Positions 27,664 to 48,952 of a stretch of DNA of 64,000 nt are shown piece after piece (positions within the stretch are counted from its first letter, which is position 1; each line of letters starts with the position of its first letter). The position numbers were made by a program, and so were the translations under genes. Source of the DNA: Taeniopygia guttata (lineage: Eukaryota; Chordata; Aves; Passeriformes; Estrildidae). Under the pieces are notes generated by a model that was not told where the DNA came from, did no database searches, and was given only the letters and a program-made list of their open reading frames with translations. The DNA lies in NCBI RefSeq assembly GCF_048771995.1, contig NC_133063.1, positions 29,417,810 through 29,481,809 of the forward strand. The letters are read 5' to 3'.

Positions 27664-27752
27664 TTGCTGGGTGAAATTCCACTGCCTGTGTTATGCAGAA
27701 GATCAGACTGTCCTGACAGGTCCTTCTTGGCTTTGAAATTTTGTAAATCCAA
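27664..27752 (+). mobile_element. Ancient CR1-type LINE 3' end, second copy
   Basis: CTGGGTGAAATTCCACTGCC, TGTTATGCAGAAGATCAGAC and GGTCCTTCTTGGCTTTGAAA give the same ancient tail as at 7554, in the same orientation and better preserved. Confidence 0.7.
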
Positions 27753-28204
27753 ATTCTAACACATATAATCTTACTTACAGATTTCTCCAGGGATTACTAT
27801 AAAAGGATATTTCATTTTCTTTCTGTCCAACACTGCTCATTTACATTACTTCAACAGAGTTAACATGCTCTTCCTCGGTGTTGTGCAAAGATCAGTCATG
27901 GGATATATTTCTGTAACATGCTTTTGAATATTTCATGATATGATGCAAACCAAAGTTTCTTCTTGCTGGTTTTCAGTCTTTGACAAACACTAACCTGAAA
28001 GGAGAGTGCAGTAATGATGGAAAGGCAAGTAGTATAAATACAATATCTTGCCCTTGTAACTCAGGACTTTTAGATTGTGCTCTGATTTTAGTTCCTATAC
28101 ATTTAAATTCAAATTTACCAAAGTTTTATACTACAATTGTGCTATTAACCATTATAGTTTTAATGAGAAGCCAAATCCAAAGCTAGACCTACAATAAATA
28201 CTTT
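27753..28204. other. Intergenic, nothing recognised
   Basis: Unique-looking sequence between the ancient CR1 tail and the CR1 at 28205. Confidence 0.6.
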
Positions 28205-28697
28205 TGGGCACTGCAATGTAAGAAAGACATGGAGCCATTAGACAGTGCCCAAAGGAGGGCCACAAGGGTGCTGAAGGGCCTTGAGGGGAAGCCGTGTGAG
28301 GAGTGGCTGAGGTCACTTGGTCGGTTCAGCCTGGAGGAGTCTGAGGGGAGACCTCACTGCAGTTCTGCAGCTTTCTTGGGAGGAGCAAAGGAGGGGCAGG
28401 CACTGATCCCTTCTCTGTGGTGACAGTGACAGGACCCAAGGGAACCGGCCTGAAGTTGTGTCAGGGAAGGTTTGGTTATCAGGAAAGTTTCTTCACCCAG
28501 AGGGTGTTTCGGCACTGGAAGAGGCTCCCCAGGGAATTGATCACAGCACCAACCTGATAGAGCTCAATAAGTGTTTGGGCAATGCTCTCAGGCACATGGC
28601 ATGACTCTTGGGGTGTCCTGTGCGGGGCCAGGAGCTGGACTTGATATTTGTGGGTCCCTTCCAGCTCAGCTTATTCTGTGATTTTATAATTCTGTGA
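28205..28697 (+). mobile_element. CR1 LINE 3' fragment
   Basis: 5'-truncated CR1 from GGGCACTGCAATG to the end TTCTGTGATTTTATAATTCTG. It is closely similar to the copy at 19655-20142 (shared AGGGGAGACCTCACTG, GGCTCCCCAGGGAA, CTCTTGGGGTGTCCTGTG) and belongs to the same subfamily. Together they suggest a wave of insertion in this lineage. Confidence 0.88.
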
Positions 28698-31190
28698 AAT
28701 AAGTGGAAAACGCAATACCTGGAACAATTTACTTTATTTTAAAAGTCCATCACAGGACACATAAAAACATGTTAAGTGCTCTACTCTCAGCTGCAAAGTC
28801 TCATGCTGGTGTAACTCAATTAATTTCCATGGGAGTTTTTCACTAGAACTCAGTATTATCCGCAAACCTTTTAAAGGGGAAGCAGACATACTGTATTCCT
28901 TTTGTGTCTGTGGGGGAAACACCTGCTTCTGGAACCAGACATTCATTCTCCTCAAGTAGCATCTTTGCTTCTTAAACCTGCCAATGCTTAATCAGGTTCT
29001 GTCTTTCGACATGGTCTCTTCTGCTGATATGATTCCTACAGCAGCCCTACAGCAGTTTCTTAGTTACTGCTCTTCATTCCTCGAGAGGTCCATGAGAGTG
29101 AGTTAAACAGTGCCACCAAGTCAAGGTTTTTGTATTCATTATTGATTTCTCATTACTCTTTGGAAAAACTCTTTCTGGCTTACCCCACAACAACTTCACT
29201 GGAGCAGGCATAGTAACTTCCACTTGAAAAAGCAGAAAATCTTGGAGCAGATACACCTCCCTAAAGCCCTTTCACATTGTTGTGGTGAAAGGTGTAGTCC
29301 ATCATACTATGACTCCTAAGACACCCCACGGTGCAGAACAGCTGCCACCCTCCTGAGTTCCCCCTAACAAAGGATGGAGGCGATCGAAAGTATAAAACCT
29401 CCTGAAGGTTAGGATTTTATGTGGATTTTTTGATGGCCTACGTAGATCCATGAATTTGATTTTGTATGAGCTATGCCACAAAACTGTATTTGTACTAGAT
29501 GCAATCTTATATATACAAATGCATAGAGAAAGTTGTGTTAAACAAGAGCAAGTACAGAAAGAAATTACCATGGTAAAACTAGACTAAAGAAACAACACAG
29601 TGGGTTTAACTGTAGATTTACTGGGGAGAATAAGTAAGGGGTGTAATTGTTCCTGTTTTTCTCCATCTCATGTCCTCATATTGTGCTTTCATGTCACCAC
29701 ACAGATAACTCATACAAACCCAGCCACTGTGTGAAACCACAGCTTTCCCCCAGAGCTGTCAATGCCACAGAGAAGCACCAGTGTTGTCTGTGCACTCCCA
29801 AAGCCTATTGCCTGTCCTGTCATGGGCCCCATCAGCAGTGCCAGCCCAGCCCCAGTGCCTGACCTGCTGCTATCACACCACCCAGACCCAGCACAAGGAG
29901 ACAACAAGAGTCAGCTGGAGAGATGGAGAAGGGGCTTTGCTTTCCCAGTGAAAGGCAGCAGCCACCTCTGTCACTACAGTGCACAGCTGGATGTACGCAC
30001 TTTTGAATAAACTACCTCTTTGCACAGGAACTTCTGTTTGACTACATGACATTGAATGTTGAGATAATCTTGAATGCTCTAAAATGACACATATAAGAGT
30101 AGTTTAAACCAATTACTATGTGAGACTTCAACTCAGAATAAACACAGTGGAATCAGCTTGGCCTACCATACACATTTGGAGATTGCCCTCAAAGAATGGG
30201 CTTCCATTAGGAGCTGCTTCAGTCTGTTCACTGTGAGGGGAAAAAAGTCAACTTTATTTTAGCTCATTAAACTCAAACAAGTTCTTTCTAAGTATACACT
30301 TTTCTTCTACTCTTAGTTGGTAAAGCAAATATTACAGTCATTGCCCTGATATACCTTCAGCATATTTTTATAAACATTCCTTTCAATTTAACTGCATGAC
30401 TTAATGTTTTACTTCTAAAAATTTCCCCAATCACTGAGAATATCTAAAGTTAAATCTGATAATTATGCATGGATGAAAATAGGGATTAGATTAGGAATGT
30501 ATTTCAAAGAAGATCTACTATAAAGCAGAATAGTAAAAGAGTTCATAATATTGGTATGTAAGACAAAATAATATGATGAAATTTAGACCAAAGTGAAAAC
30601 CACCATGGGTGTTTTATTTGAGTCAGAATTGCTGAGTGTCAACTCTGTTCAGTAACACACACAGCTGCATGAGAGTTCTCACATGTTCTAAATGTCGCAT
30701 TTGTTCAATGCAGCATTCTGTATTCGGGACTGCTCTTCATATTGTAGCAGAGGCCAAAAGTAATAGACTCTCTGCTCTACTGTGAGCATCACTGAGCTGA
30801 CACACAGGAAGACTTGGTCCCTGCCCTGGGGAAAAAGGGACATAACAATTGGAAAAAACCAAGACTACCAAAGAGGAAAGATAACAGAACCAAGATGATG
30901 TACTTGATAGGATGAGAATCTGAACAACAAACAGTTTCTCAATAGTTTTAGTGCTCTCTTCATCTTATAAGGAGGGTAAATAAATAAAGTCAAATTTTCC
31001 CAAGACTTAGTCAATTAGATACTACTTATTTCAAATTTCCTGAAATAGTTTAATTAGTTATGACTAGACAAAGAAATGCTCAGAAACCAAGAAATACTCA
31101 CGAGTCCAGACCATCACTTTAGACAAACTGGCATATGTCTACTGTTGAATGTATGCTGATTTGTTTCACGATTGGAGTATGTCTGTTTTC
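28698..31190. other. Intergenic, no gene seen
   Basis: AT-rich to mixed composition. Short frames at 29647-30010 show no family resemblance. Confidence 0.65.
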
Positions 31191-32045
31191 ACAGACTCAT
31201 ATAAGGGTTTGGATGGGAGGGGACCTTCAAAGATCATCAAGTTCCAAGTGCTCTGATATGGGCAGGGACACCTTACCTAGACTACGTTGTTCCAAGCCCA
31301 TCCAATCTGACTTTGAATGCTTCCAGCGACGGAGCATACACAGCTTCTCTGGGCAGCCTCTTTCTATGTCTCACAATCAGCATTGTAAAAAATTTTCTAA
31401 CTTGTATCTAACCTATATCTACCTGCTTTCATTTTAAAAATATTCCTCCTTGTTCTCTCAGTACAGGCCTCAGTATGAAGCCTCCCTCCAACTTCATTAC
31501 AAGCCACCTCTACAGACTAAGAGACTACTAGATCATTTCCCTGGAGCCTTCTGCTCTCTGGGCTGAGCAACATCAACTGTCTCAGCTTCTATTCAAAAGC
31601 AAGTCTTACAGACCTCTGATCATTTTTTTGTCCCTCCTCTGGACCTGCTTCAACAGGCCCATGTCTTTCCTGTACTGAGGACCCCAGAACTGGACACTGT
31701 ACTCCAGGTGGGATCTGAGGACAACAGAGCAGAGGAGCAGAATTGCCCGGGATCCTATTGGCTTTCTGGGCTGGAAGTCCATGTTGTACCCCTTCTCTCC
31801 AGCACAGAAAAGTACACCAGTCAGAAACCTTTTCAGGATGTCTTCAACCTCTCTGCTTGTGTCATTAATAAAGATATTGAGCACTACTGGTCTAAATATG
31901 AACCCTTGAAGGACACCCTTTTTTATCAATCACCATTTGGACGCTGGCAGCTCTTTGGATTTTGCCCTTGGTGAAGCCACGCTGGCTGCCTCTAATTAAC
32001 TCCATGTTATCCACATGCCTTGACAGATCATCCTTGACAGGTGGA
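31191..32045 (-). mobile_element. CR1 LINE, antisense, with part of the RT domain
   Basis: The + strand starts with ACAGACTCATATAAGGGTTT and GATGGGAGGGGACCTTCAAA, the reversed CR1 3' UTR. The - strand then encodes RT pieces: GFIFRPVVLNIFINDTSREV and SHLEYSVQFWGPQYRKDM with LKQVQRRDKKMIRGL. It ends near GCTGGCTGCCTCTAATTA. Degenerate and broken. Confidence 0.88.
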
Positions 32046-35000
32046 TTTGTTTATGCAATCCACACAGAAAACCTTTTTCAGGGTTTACACATAAAACTTT
32101 CTGAACACAGCTGTCTGATAAGCAAAATAGAAAAAATAGGTGTTAATAATATAAAGTATTTTCTTGTCAATAACATGCTAGTAACCAAGACTGAGTTGCA
32201 AATGTGAGACATAATACAACTCACAAGTCAGAGCCTGCCTCCCTTACCAGATGACCTTTGTCAGGTTCCTGTGTCCTGCTAGAAGCCGATCTCACTGTGG
32301 AGAAGTTGGACCATTCAGCTGTTTCTATTCTACCCTCATTTCTTTTTGAATGCAAACTGCAAACTCTATTTCTAATGTCCCTGATGCCTCTAAACATTCT
32401 CTCTAATGCAAAGGTGCAGGGGGGTTCCTTGTTGTTACTGTGTACATATTCTCCAGTGAAAACGAAGTAGACAATTAAAATCCTAGCTATAGGAGTTCTT
32501 CTGCCAGTTCTTTATTTACCATCATTGGTGTCCCACTTTTTATGCATTCACATTCACATAATGAAGGGCAATACTAATCAGTGTTTTAATTGAGCCTTGT
32601 CAGTATAACACCAATTTTTTTCTAATATCAATTATGGAAACTCACATTGGGATTTGAAACAGGAATTTTCTCTGGCATTCTTCCATCAGGCATTGAAGTT
32701 TCACAAATAAAGCCACCTGTCTCTGTGATGGCCATGCAAATTTGGGGATGGTTATAAAGACAAAGTCACTATTAAAAAAAATAACATCCAGGTATTGTTA
32801 TCGATGAGATGCATAGTAAAATCATATTCCAAAATTTCTGCTGACATTTTCTGTTCTTACATTATGTTGGGCAGTGTTCCCCTTTGTTAATGATTTGCAG
32901 GCACTCATTCCGTGCTGAAGATGGATTGGAAAATGAGATTTGCAAAGCTATCCATTTCTCTCCCTTTATATATTATCTCAACCTGGTGAATGTCTCAATT
33001 TAAAATTAATTATTCTCTCAAGCCTTCCTCAGTTTAGGCTTACTAGATGGGTTTTCTTGCTTTTGTGCAAAATATGCATAAGGAAAGACTACTTTTGAAG
33101 CACTACCACAACAAAGATGTGCCTGTGTATAGAACTGTTCAGCCAGTTTGTGTTTTTCACAGTAACCTCTCCTTAGTATCCACAAGTTTCAATAAAATAA
33201 AATGAAATTAAATAACATTAAACACCTAATAAAATCAGGTGTTTGTGCCTGAATGGTGGCAGTTCTTTAGCACCTGCTCAGCTTGTGGAGACAATACAGG
33301 ACTGAACTCCCTAAGCAGTAAGGCACTGTTTATCCATGCACTGTTTAATCTAATCTGAATTTTATTGACCTTGCTAAATGAAGCTAACTCTAGTTCCTAT
33401 CACAGGTGTTAATGCATAGATCTTTAGTTTGAGTGTCATGGACTTCTGTTCCTTTGTATGTGTCATCAGACAACTTACATAACACTGCAATGAATACTAC
33501 ATAGACAATATGTAGGGAAGGTTCACTACAGATGCTGATGTATAAGAAAAGAAAAAGCTTTGGTGGATTTTCAACTCTCTGAATAAATTTGCAGTAACTG
33601 CATATTTATCTCTTTATTTCACATTTTTCAAAATCTCACTTTTAAAGAAATCTTGGAAGATAGAAAACAAATAAGGTTAGAAAATATATACAGAGATGGA
33701 ACACATAAAGTCAATGCAGAAGGCTTTGTCTTCAGCCCTCACCATGCAAGAAAAGAGCAACATCTGTCTCAGATCCTGTAGCTGCTTTTCCTGATCAAGT
33801 TGTCAGATCCTGAAGAGATAGACAGGTGCAATTAATTTACTTCATCTGGTGCAGGTATTTGTAATTCAGCAGTTCTACCCATGGTGCATAAAACAAAGCA
33901 ACCACAAACTGGTATTGTAATGCAGATAGATAAACCCAAAATATTAGATAAGGTACAGGTGGCTGATAACATTTTGGCTGTTAATTTTGAATTGAGAACT
34001 AATAAAATTATAATCATTTTCCTTTTTCAACAAATTGAAAAGTTCATTGAATCAACAAAAATCTATTTGTTCCTCTATAAGTTCAGAGCAGAAAAAAAGT
34101 CTGAAAGTTTACTTTTGTGTTTTACTTATGGTAGTGGAAAGGTGCCTGATTAGAGACTTCAAAATCAGACATACAAAGGACAGCTAAATTTAACTGGAAG
34201 GCTAACTTTTGTAAAAATAATAGCTGTCTGCTCCAAAGACTACTGATGTCAGAAAAAGTCTATAACCCTTGTCTCTAATTAGGTTGGTTTGTTAAAAAAA
34301 AATCTCAATACAAACATGAATCTGAAAGTGCTCAGTGTTCTTAGTTTCTAGAAAAGTTCACATACTGCAAAGAATACCTTTACATCTTAATCCCAATTAT
34401 TAGGGGGAATTCATTAAAATTAGGAACCTTACAATCCAATGGACTTCCAAATGACTTCCTAAATAAAGATACCTGGACCTTCTGTAAAATATGCTTCATA
34501 AAAATCCACAGTGTTCTGGTGAGCAAGAGAATTACACAATTTATATTTGAATGCAAAAAAAAGGCAAGTTATAAAAAGTATTACAAATAAGATCTACAAA
34601 AAAAGATAAATTTGAATTATCTAGTTGCAACTCAGTGTTATGCAAACTGAAGAATCAGAGCAAGTTCTTTGTCTACTCAAGCGTAAATCAGTTTAGTACA
34701 CTGAATATTTCCCAGGTAGAAAAAAATAAAACCAAACCCTACTTTTCAAGATTTCTCTTGTAGTGACTCCTCAACAAATCACCCTTCAATCCCAAGAGAA
34801 AATATATCCATTTATAAATATACTTAACAAATATTAGGTTTGTCTAGTTTCTTATTAGGATTTTATAAAATTATTTCTATTTCTTGGTTTATGTGTGTGA
34901 CCCTTGTCAGTTTTTGACTAAACAAGAACACAAATTATCCAACCCATAACTACAGAGCTCATATTTTAAAAATAAAATTAAATGTAAAAAATAATATGAT

Positions 35001-37401
35001 TGATGTAAACTGACATTTAAAATTGCTTCCTCTTTTTTACACTATCATAGTTTTTTCATACACATATCAAATAGCAAGATTAAAGAACCTTAAAATGTGT
35101 ATCTTAGGACATGTATTAAGACATGCCAAATTCAAATAGCTTTGGTTCTGTTTGGGGTATTTTTGTTGATTTTTGTGTTGAACAGGTTAATATTTTTCCA
35201 TTTTCAAGATTCACAACTGAATTAGCAGTTTAGCAGTAGTAGTACATATTAAAGTAACTCCAAATGCTACTAATGCCATTGTAGATATTCTTCTATTTGT
35301 AACATCTGAATGAGGACTGCTACAACCTTAAAATTAAATGTAAATTTAAATACAAGTTACCACCTGATACCAGATTCTGAGACATTACTGAATTTACTTA
35401 TGACACTTGCTTTAACTAGTGTCATTTTTTAGTGAAGGAAGGTTTTATTTCTCAGTTTATATACACTGTATTTATTTCTGTAGGTGGCAGAAATCAAAAT
35501 CCCCAGTGCAACAAATACCCAGGCATACCAGTCATTCCAGACAAAAAAGAAAGGGTAAGCAAATCCTAAGTACCTAAATTAATTGTGATCATTATCAGAA
35601 CTGGACTTTACAAAGCAGCTGTATCAACCTCATGAAAAAGTTTAATACCAGAGTGCTGGACAGTTTTTGGGGCAGCTGCAGTACCTGATTTGCTTATGAG
35701 TCTTTTTAAAGTATTGCAGACTTAAAATCCTACCTCCACACCTGAGATCACAGAGCATTTTGATGGTCTTTTCAGACCCATGATGGAAAAACCTCGTGTA
35801 ATTAGGCAACTTGTGGAGAGAGGAAAGAAGTTAAATGGACACAGGCACCTAATGCTAAGGGAAGGACATGACTCTAGCGATGCTAATAATGCTTTTCAGG
35901 CATTATGAACCCTAAATTAATTAAAAAATGAAACTTGTGCTATGTAAAAAATGGCAAACAGTGTGAATGACTGATAGATGGGTGAGAATGTCAGCCTCAA
36001 ATATGCTTTCTCTAGTTTCATGAAAAATAGTAACTTAATCAGGCATATGAAAAAGTGGCTGGAATCCCACTGTGTGGAAACATTGTCTAATATCACGCAT
36101 TGGACAACAACCTGCTGTTTGTAACATTAGTAAGATTTAGAGGAAGATTAAAAAGACAGAAATCTCATTCCTTCAGAGTTGCATTTTCCCTATCTTCAAC
36201 CTTTCCATTTTACTCAGCTTGAGTCACTGAATGTTCCAGGCAAACCCTTAAATGGAGAATAATATTTTCAAAGACACAATGAGAAAGATCATAGGGTATA
36301 AGCAGCCTGCAAATGCGATGAATAAAGGAACCCAAAGCAGACCACCTCTGCAGCAGACTGCCCAAACTAACACAACATGCTGAAAGACACCAGTTACTCT
36401 TCTGGTAGGGGGCCCAGTCCAGCAGATGCTCCCCACCATCCTGGTGCTAGCTAGCAATGGTAACAAGCACCCACCTGGCTATTTGGTATGTTTTCAGGTA
36501 AGAAGACTTTGCTGTCTTTGGAGCACAAGTGCCCTGTGCTCCTCAGTGTTCTGCAGACTGACCATTTTTATGGTTAGAGCACAGCCAGCAAGCCTGGTGT
36601 GTTGAGCAGCCAGTGCCAACACCAGTCAGAGCCAATGACCCCCAGTCCACAGGTGCACCTTTGACATGCAGTATGGCACCACTGATTTCAGGGTGGTGAA
36701 AGTACTTTAAAGATGAGCACTGCAACTATTAATTCTTTAGTAGTGTAAGTTAGCATTCACCATCCATCACAGCCACAATGCTGGACCACATTTTGTTGTT
36801 TTTCGGTTGTTAAGTGTGCACCATTTAAAGTAATATGCAATTAAAATAACCTACAACTCAACAAATGACTGGAGAACTGTACAAAACCATCAAAATCCAG
36901 TTGCAATATCCACCTGGCCAGTAACATGTGGTCTGTTAACCTGACCCAGGGAAGCTGGCAGTGGTTCTTGGGTGACTTGAATCTACCTAAGGTGGAAACC
37001 TTGAGCAAGCCCAGACTGATCATCATTGACAGGATTCACTTAAATATTCTCACCACCAAGCTTTTGGTGAAGGAGAACTTTTGTGTATTCCCCTCAATTC
37101 CTTTGCAAGGATTCATAAGCAAACAGCCTTTGGAAAAATACACCCAAAAGAAGTTTTGGCTGAAATTCATGGACTGGGTGATAGTACTTATCAAAACACA
37201 GCCTTGATGAACTTGTAAAAGCAGGAAGGAAGGGAGAGGCTTTCGGAACAGTCTGCTCTTCTTCCCCAGCACGATTTTGGGGAGACACTACCCAAACTAG
37301 GTTTATTTGTTCTGGTGATGGGGCTAAGCCTCTCCCATGTGAAATTTCACTTTTCAATGAAAACTTACTCCGAGTGGAGCATCGCCAATATATTTCTCGT
37401 G
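32046..37401. other. Intergenic region upstream of LOX
   Basis: AT-rich, no coding exon recognised. It could hold distal LOX enhancers, but none can be named from the sequence alone. Confidence 0.6.
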
Positions 37402-37408
37402 TGACTCA
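37402..37408 (+). promoter_or_regulatory. Candidate AP-1 site
   Basis: Perfect TGACTCA palindromic AP-1 consensus about 740 bp upstream of the LOX TATA box, at the edge of the AT-rich region. Function is unproven. Confidence 0.3.
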
Positions 37409-37750
37409 TACGCACAAAACCCAAAAGTCAATAGTCAAGAGTTTATTTGATGAAAGTTTTCTTCTAATTAAGAGGTCATCAAGGGGATCCGACTGTTACT
37501 CAGCGCTGAGACAAAGGTCACCAGCAGCTGCTCCAGCCCGGGAGATGTGCCGGCCAGTACATTTTCCAGAAACATGTTTCCTCTCTCGCCAGCGGCCCCT
37601 TCCCCCTCCCCGCCACCCCGTTTCTAGTCTCTCCAGCGCTGATGAGCTAATAGCATTTTTCCTTTGCATACTTTGGCGCTGCCCCACGGCATACTCTGGC
37701 AACCTACGTGTGTCTGAGCGCGCCCGCCCGCCGCAGGCTCGGCACAGCTC

Positions 37751-37831
37751 GGGGCGCGGGGGGAGGCAGGGCAGGGCAGGGCAGGGAAGGAGGGAGGCAG
37801 GGAAGGAGGGAGGCAGGGAGGGAGGATGGGG
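37751..37831 (+). repeat. G-rich purine tract with GGGCA and GGGAGG repeats
   Basis: About 80 bases almost free of T, made of short direct repeats of GGGCA and GGAGGGAGGCAGGGA, some 320-390 bp upstream of the LOX TATA box. The many GGG runs fit a possible G-quadruplex, and the repeat is likely to vary in length. Confidence 0.7.
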
Positions 37832-37957
37832 AGCCCCCGCCGCCGCGCCGGCCCGAGCCGCCCCGTTCCCCCCGAGCCGCCCCCGCGCGGGGCGGGCGGC
37901 GGCGGGCGGGGGGCGGCCGTGGGGGAACTGTCAGGGCCGCACGTTTCCAGCCGCATT

Positions 37958-37962
37958 ACGTG
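37958..37962 (+). promoter_or_regulatory. Candidate hypoxia response core (ACGTG) in the LOX promoter
   Basis: ACGTG core about 190 bp upstream of the TATA box; another lies at 37706-37710. LOX is an established HIF-1 target in mammals, so these cores are plausible, but a five-base match alone is weak evidence. Confidence 0.35.
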
Positions 37963-38144
37963 AACAAATGGCGGGGGTGCAGCCAGCCCAGCCAGCGGGG
38001 CTTGTGTAACTTTGCGAGCGTGCCAGCAAGTTTAAAGTCCCTGGTCTCTCCTCCTCCTCCTTCCCTCGCTCCAGACACCAGCGCGGGCCGGAGGACGATG
38101 AGAGGCTGATTGTTTGCTCCGGCTCCCATTCGCATCCCCTCGCC

Positions 38145-38152
38145 TATAAATA
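38145..38152 (+). promoter_or_regulatory. LOX: TATA box of LOX
   Basis: TATAAATA in GC-rich surroundings. Transcription would start near 38175, giving a leader of about 270 nt before the ATG at 38442. Confidence 0.75.
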
Positions 38153-38224
38153 CCGTGGAGAAGAAAAGCCGCTCTCGCCGCCTACCCCGGGCCGAGTTTC
38201 CTTTCCGACGGCCCGACCTGCTCG

Positions 38225-38254
38225 ATGGCACTTCCCGGGTGCCACAGCGCCTGA
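38225..38254 (+). other. Short upstream ORF in the LOX leader (9 codons plus stop)
   Basis: If transcription starts just after the TATA box, an ATG at 38225 opens the frame MALPGCHSA with a TGA at 38252-38254, about 190 nt before the LOX start. Its start context is weak at -3 (T) but has G at +4. It could lower LOX translation; this is inference. Confidence 0.45.
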
Positions 38255-38441
38255 GACCCCGCTGCCCGCCCGACCCTTTCAGAGGCGCAGCCCTCACCCC
38301 TCGGCCTCCCCGCACCGCCCCCAGCTCCACACCAAGCAGGAAAGGCGCCCCTCGCTCTTCTCTCGCTCCCGCCCCCCGCTCCCTCCCCTCCCGGTTTCGC
38401 CCGTATCTCGCTACCCGCCGGCGCCCACGACAGCGGAGAAG

Positions 38442-47741
<9,300 letters not shown>

Positions 47742-47972
47742 GAGAGATGCAAGAAGTGGATGAGATGGTGCCAGATGTTTTGAACTGAAGTATCATTATA
47801 CAAACTTCACTAGGATGCAAATACTATAGAAACAAAACTACAGAACATACACAGATACACCCACACACCTTATGTGACTTTGAAGCACTTCTGCTGCTTT
47901 TCAACCAAAACTTAACTGGATATTAAGAATCTAAATTGGCATTATTTGTATTGCTGTTGAAATGTGTGAAAC

Positions 47973-47979
47973 TGGTGCT
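47973..47979 (+). promoter_or_regulatory. miR-29 seed match (7mer) in the LOX 3' UTR
   Basis: TGGTGCT is the exact complement of the miR-29 seed (bases 2-8, AGCACCA). It lies 232 nt after the stop. LOX is a known member of the miR-29 matrix-gene target group in mammals; use in this species is inferred. Confidence 0.55.
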
Positions 47980-48945
47980 TCATTTAGAGATATTTTAAAT
48001 TTTGATAATCTAACTCATTCATAAAAACATGGGACCATTTCTTAGCTCCTTCAAATTTGGAGTTTATGTAATAGTAGACTTCAGTGGGAATATTACTGGT
48101 GAATGAGTTGAACATATTTTAAAATGTAGGAAAAAAAATGTACACAAAATGAATTAAATAAAACTCAAGAGAATGTACTAATGTCAGCTATCTCAGAAAA
48201 GACCATAATGACAAACAGATTAAAAGTGATGATACAGTACTATTAAAAAGTCTTGCTAGGACACATTGATATGAAAGAGAGAAGTATGTTCAGCTTTCAA
48301 AGAATATTAACATATAGCAGAGAAATACACATATATTATATAAACAAGTTATACCCCTGCAAGAAAAGTTATGTTTACATTTTTAATACATTAGAAGTTT
48401 TTCCATTTTCTTAAGTGAAAAACAGATGGGGTTTTGAAATACACCTTTCATCTGTGAAAATTTATTAAAAAGTTTACCCATCTTTATATGGTCAAGAAAT
48501 TTTTCAAGGTGGGACTTTTTTATTAAAAAAGTTCTGCAAACTTAATGTAGATAAAAAATACCTGTCAAGAAATGGGCTCTTGGAGATGAAGAGTCCCTGA
48601 TGTGGTCATCTGTGAAAAACATCCAACTTGAACAGGTTAACCATCAAAATAATACAGGCAATTAACTCAGGTGGTGCCACAAACAGAAGTAGGTCAGAAT
48701 CTCTTACAAAGTATTTTTAGTGTGAAGAAAACCTACTACCTGCTTCCCCCTTAAGTACTGTAGTTGACTTTAAAATGTATATCTCAGTATTCAAAATAAC
48801 AAAGTTGAAAATATACTGTATAGAGAGGAAGAGCAAAAAGTCAGTGTATTTGACACCCTGCTTTAGGCTGTTCAGGAACCAAATGCAACATTGTTAAGGG
48901 GAAAAGCTTCCAGCCCATATTAATGTTTTTGCTGAACTGCTTAAC

Positions 48946-48952
48946 TGGTGCT
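48946..48952 (+). promoter_or_regulatory. Second miR-29 seed match in the LOX 3' UTR
   Basis: A second TGGTGCT, about 970 nt beyond the first, within the inferred 3' UTR. Paired sites are in keeping with miR-29 control of matrix genes. Confidence 0.5.

Noticed and set aside
36926-37207. 93-codon + strand open frame as a processed pseudogene
   Set aside because: No recognisable parent gene, no poly(A) tract or flanking repeat.
1-37400. Search for ZNF474 or SNCAIP exons, expected on the LOX upstream side from human gene order
   Set aside because: No C2HC zinc-finger motif or synphilin-like exon was recognised; they are either further away or absent.
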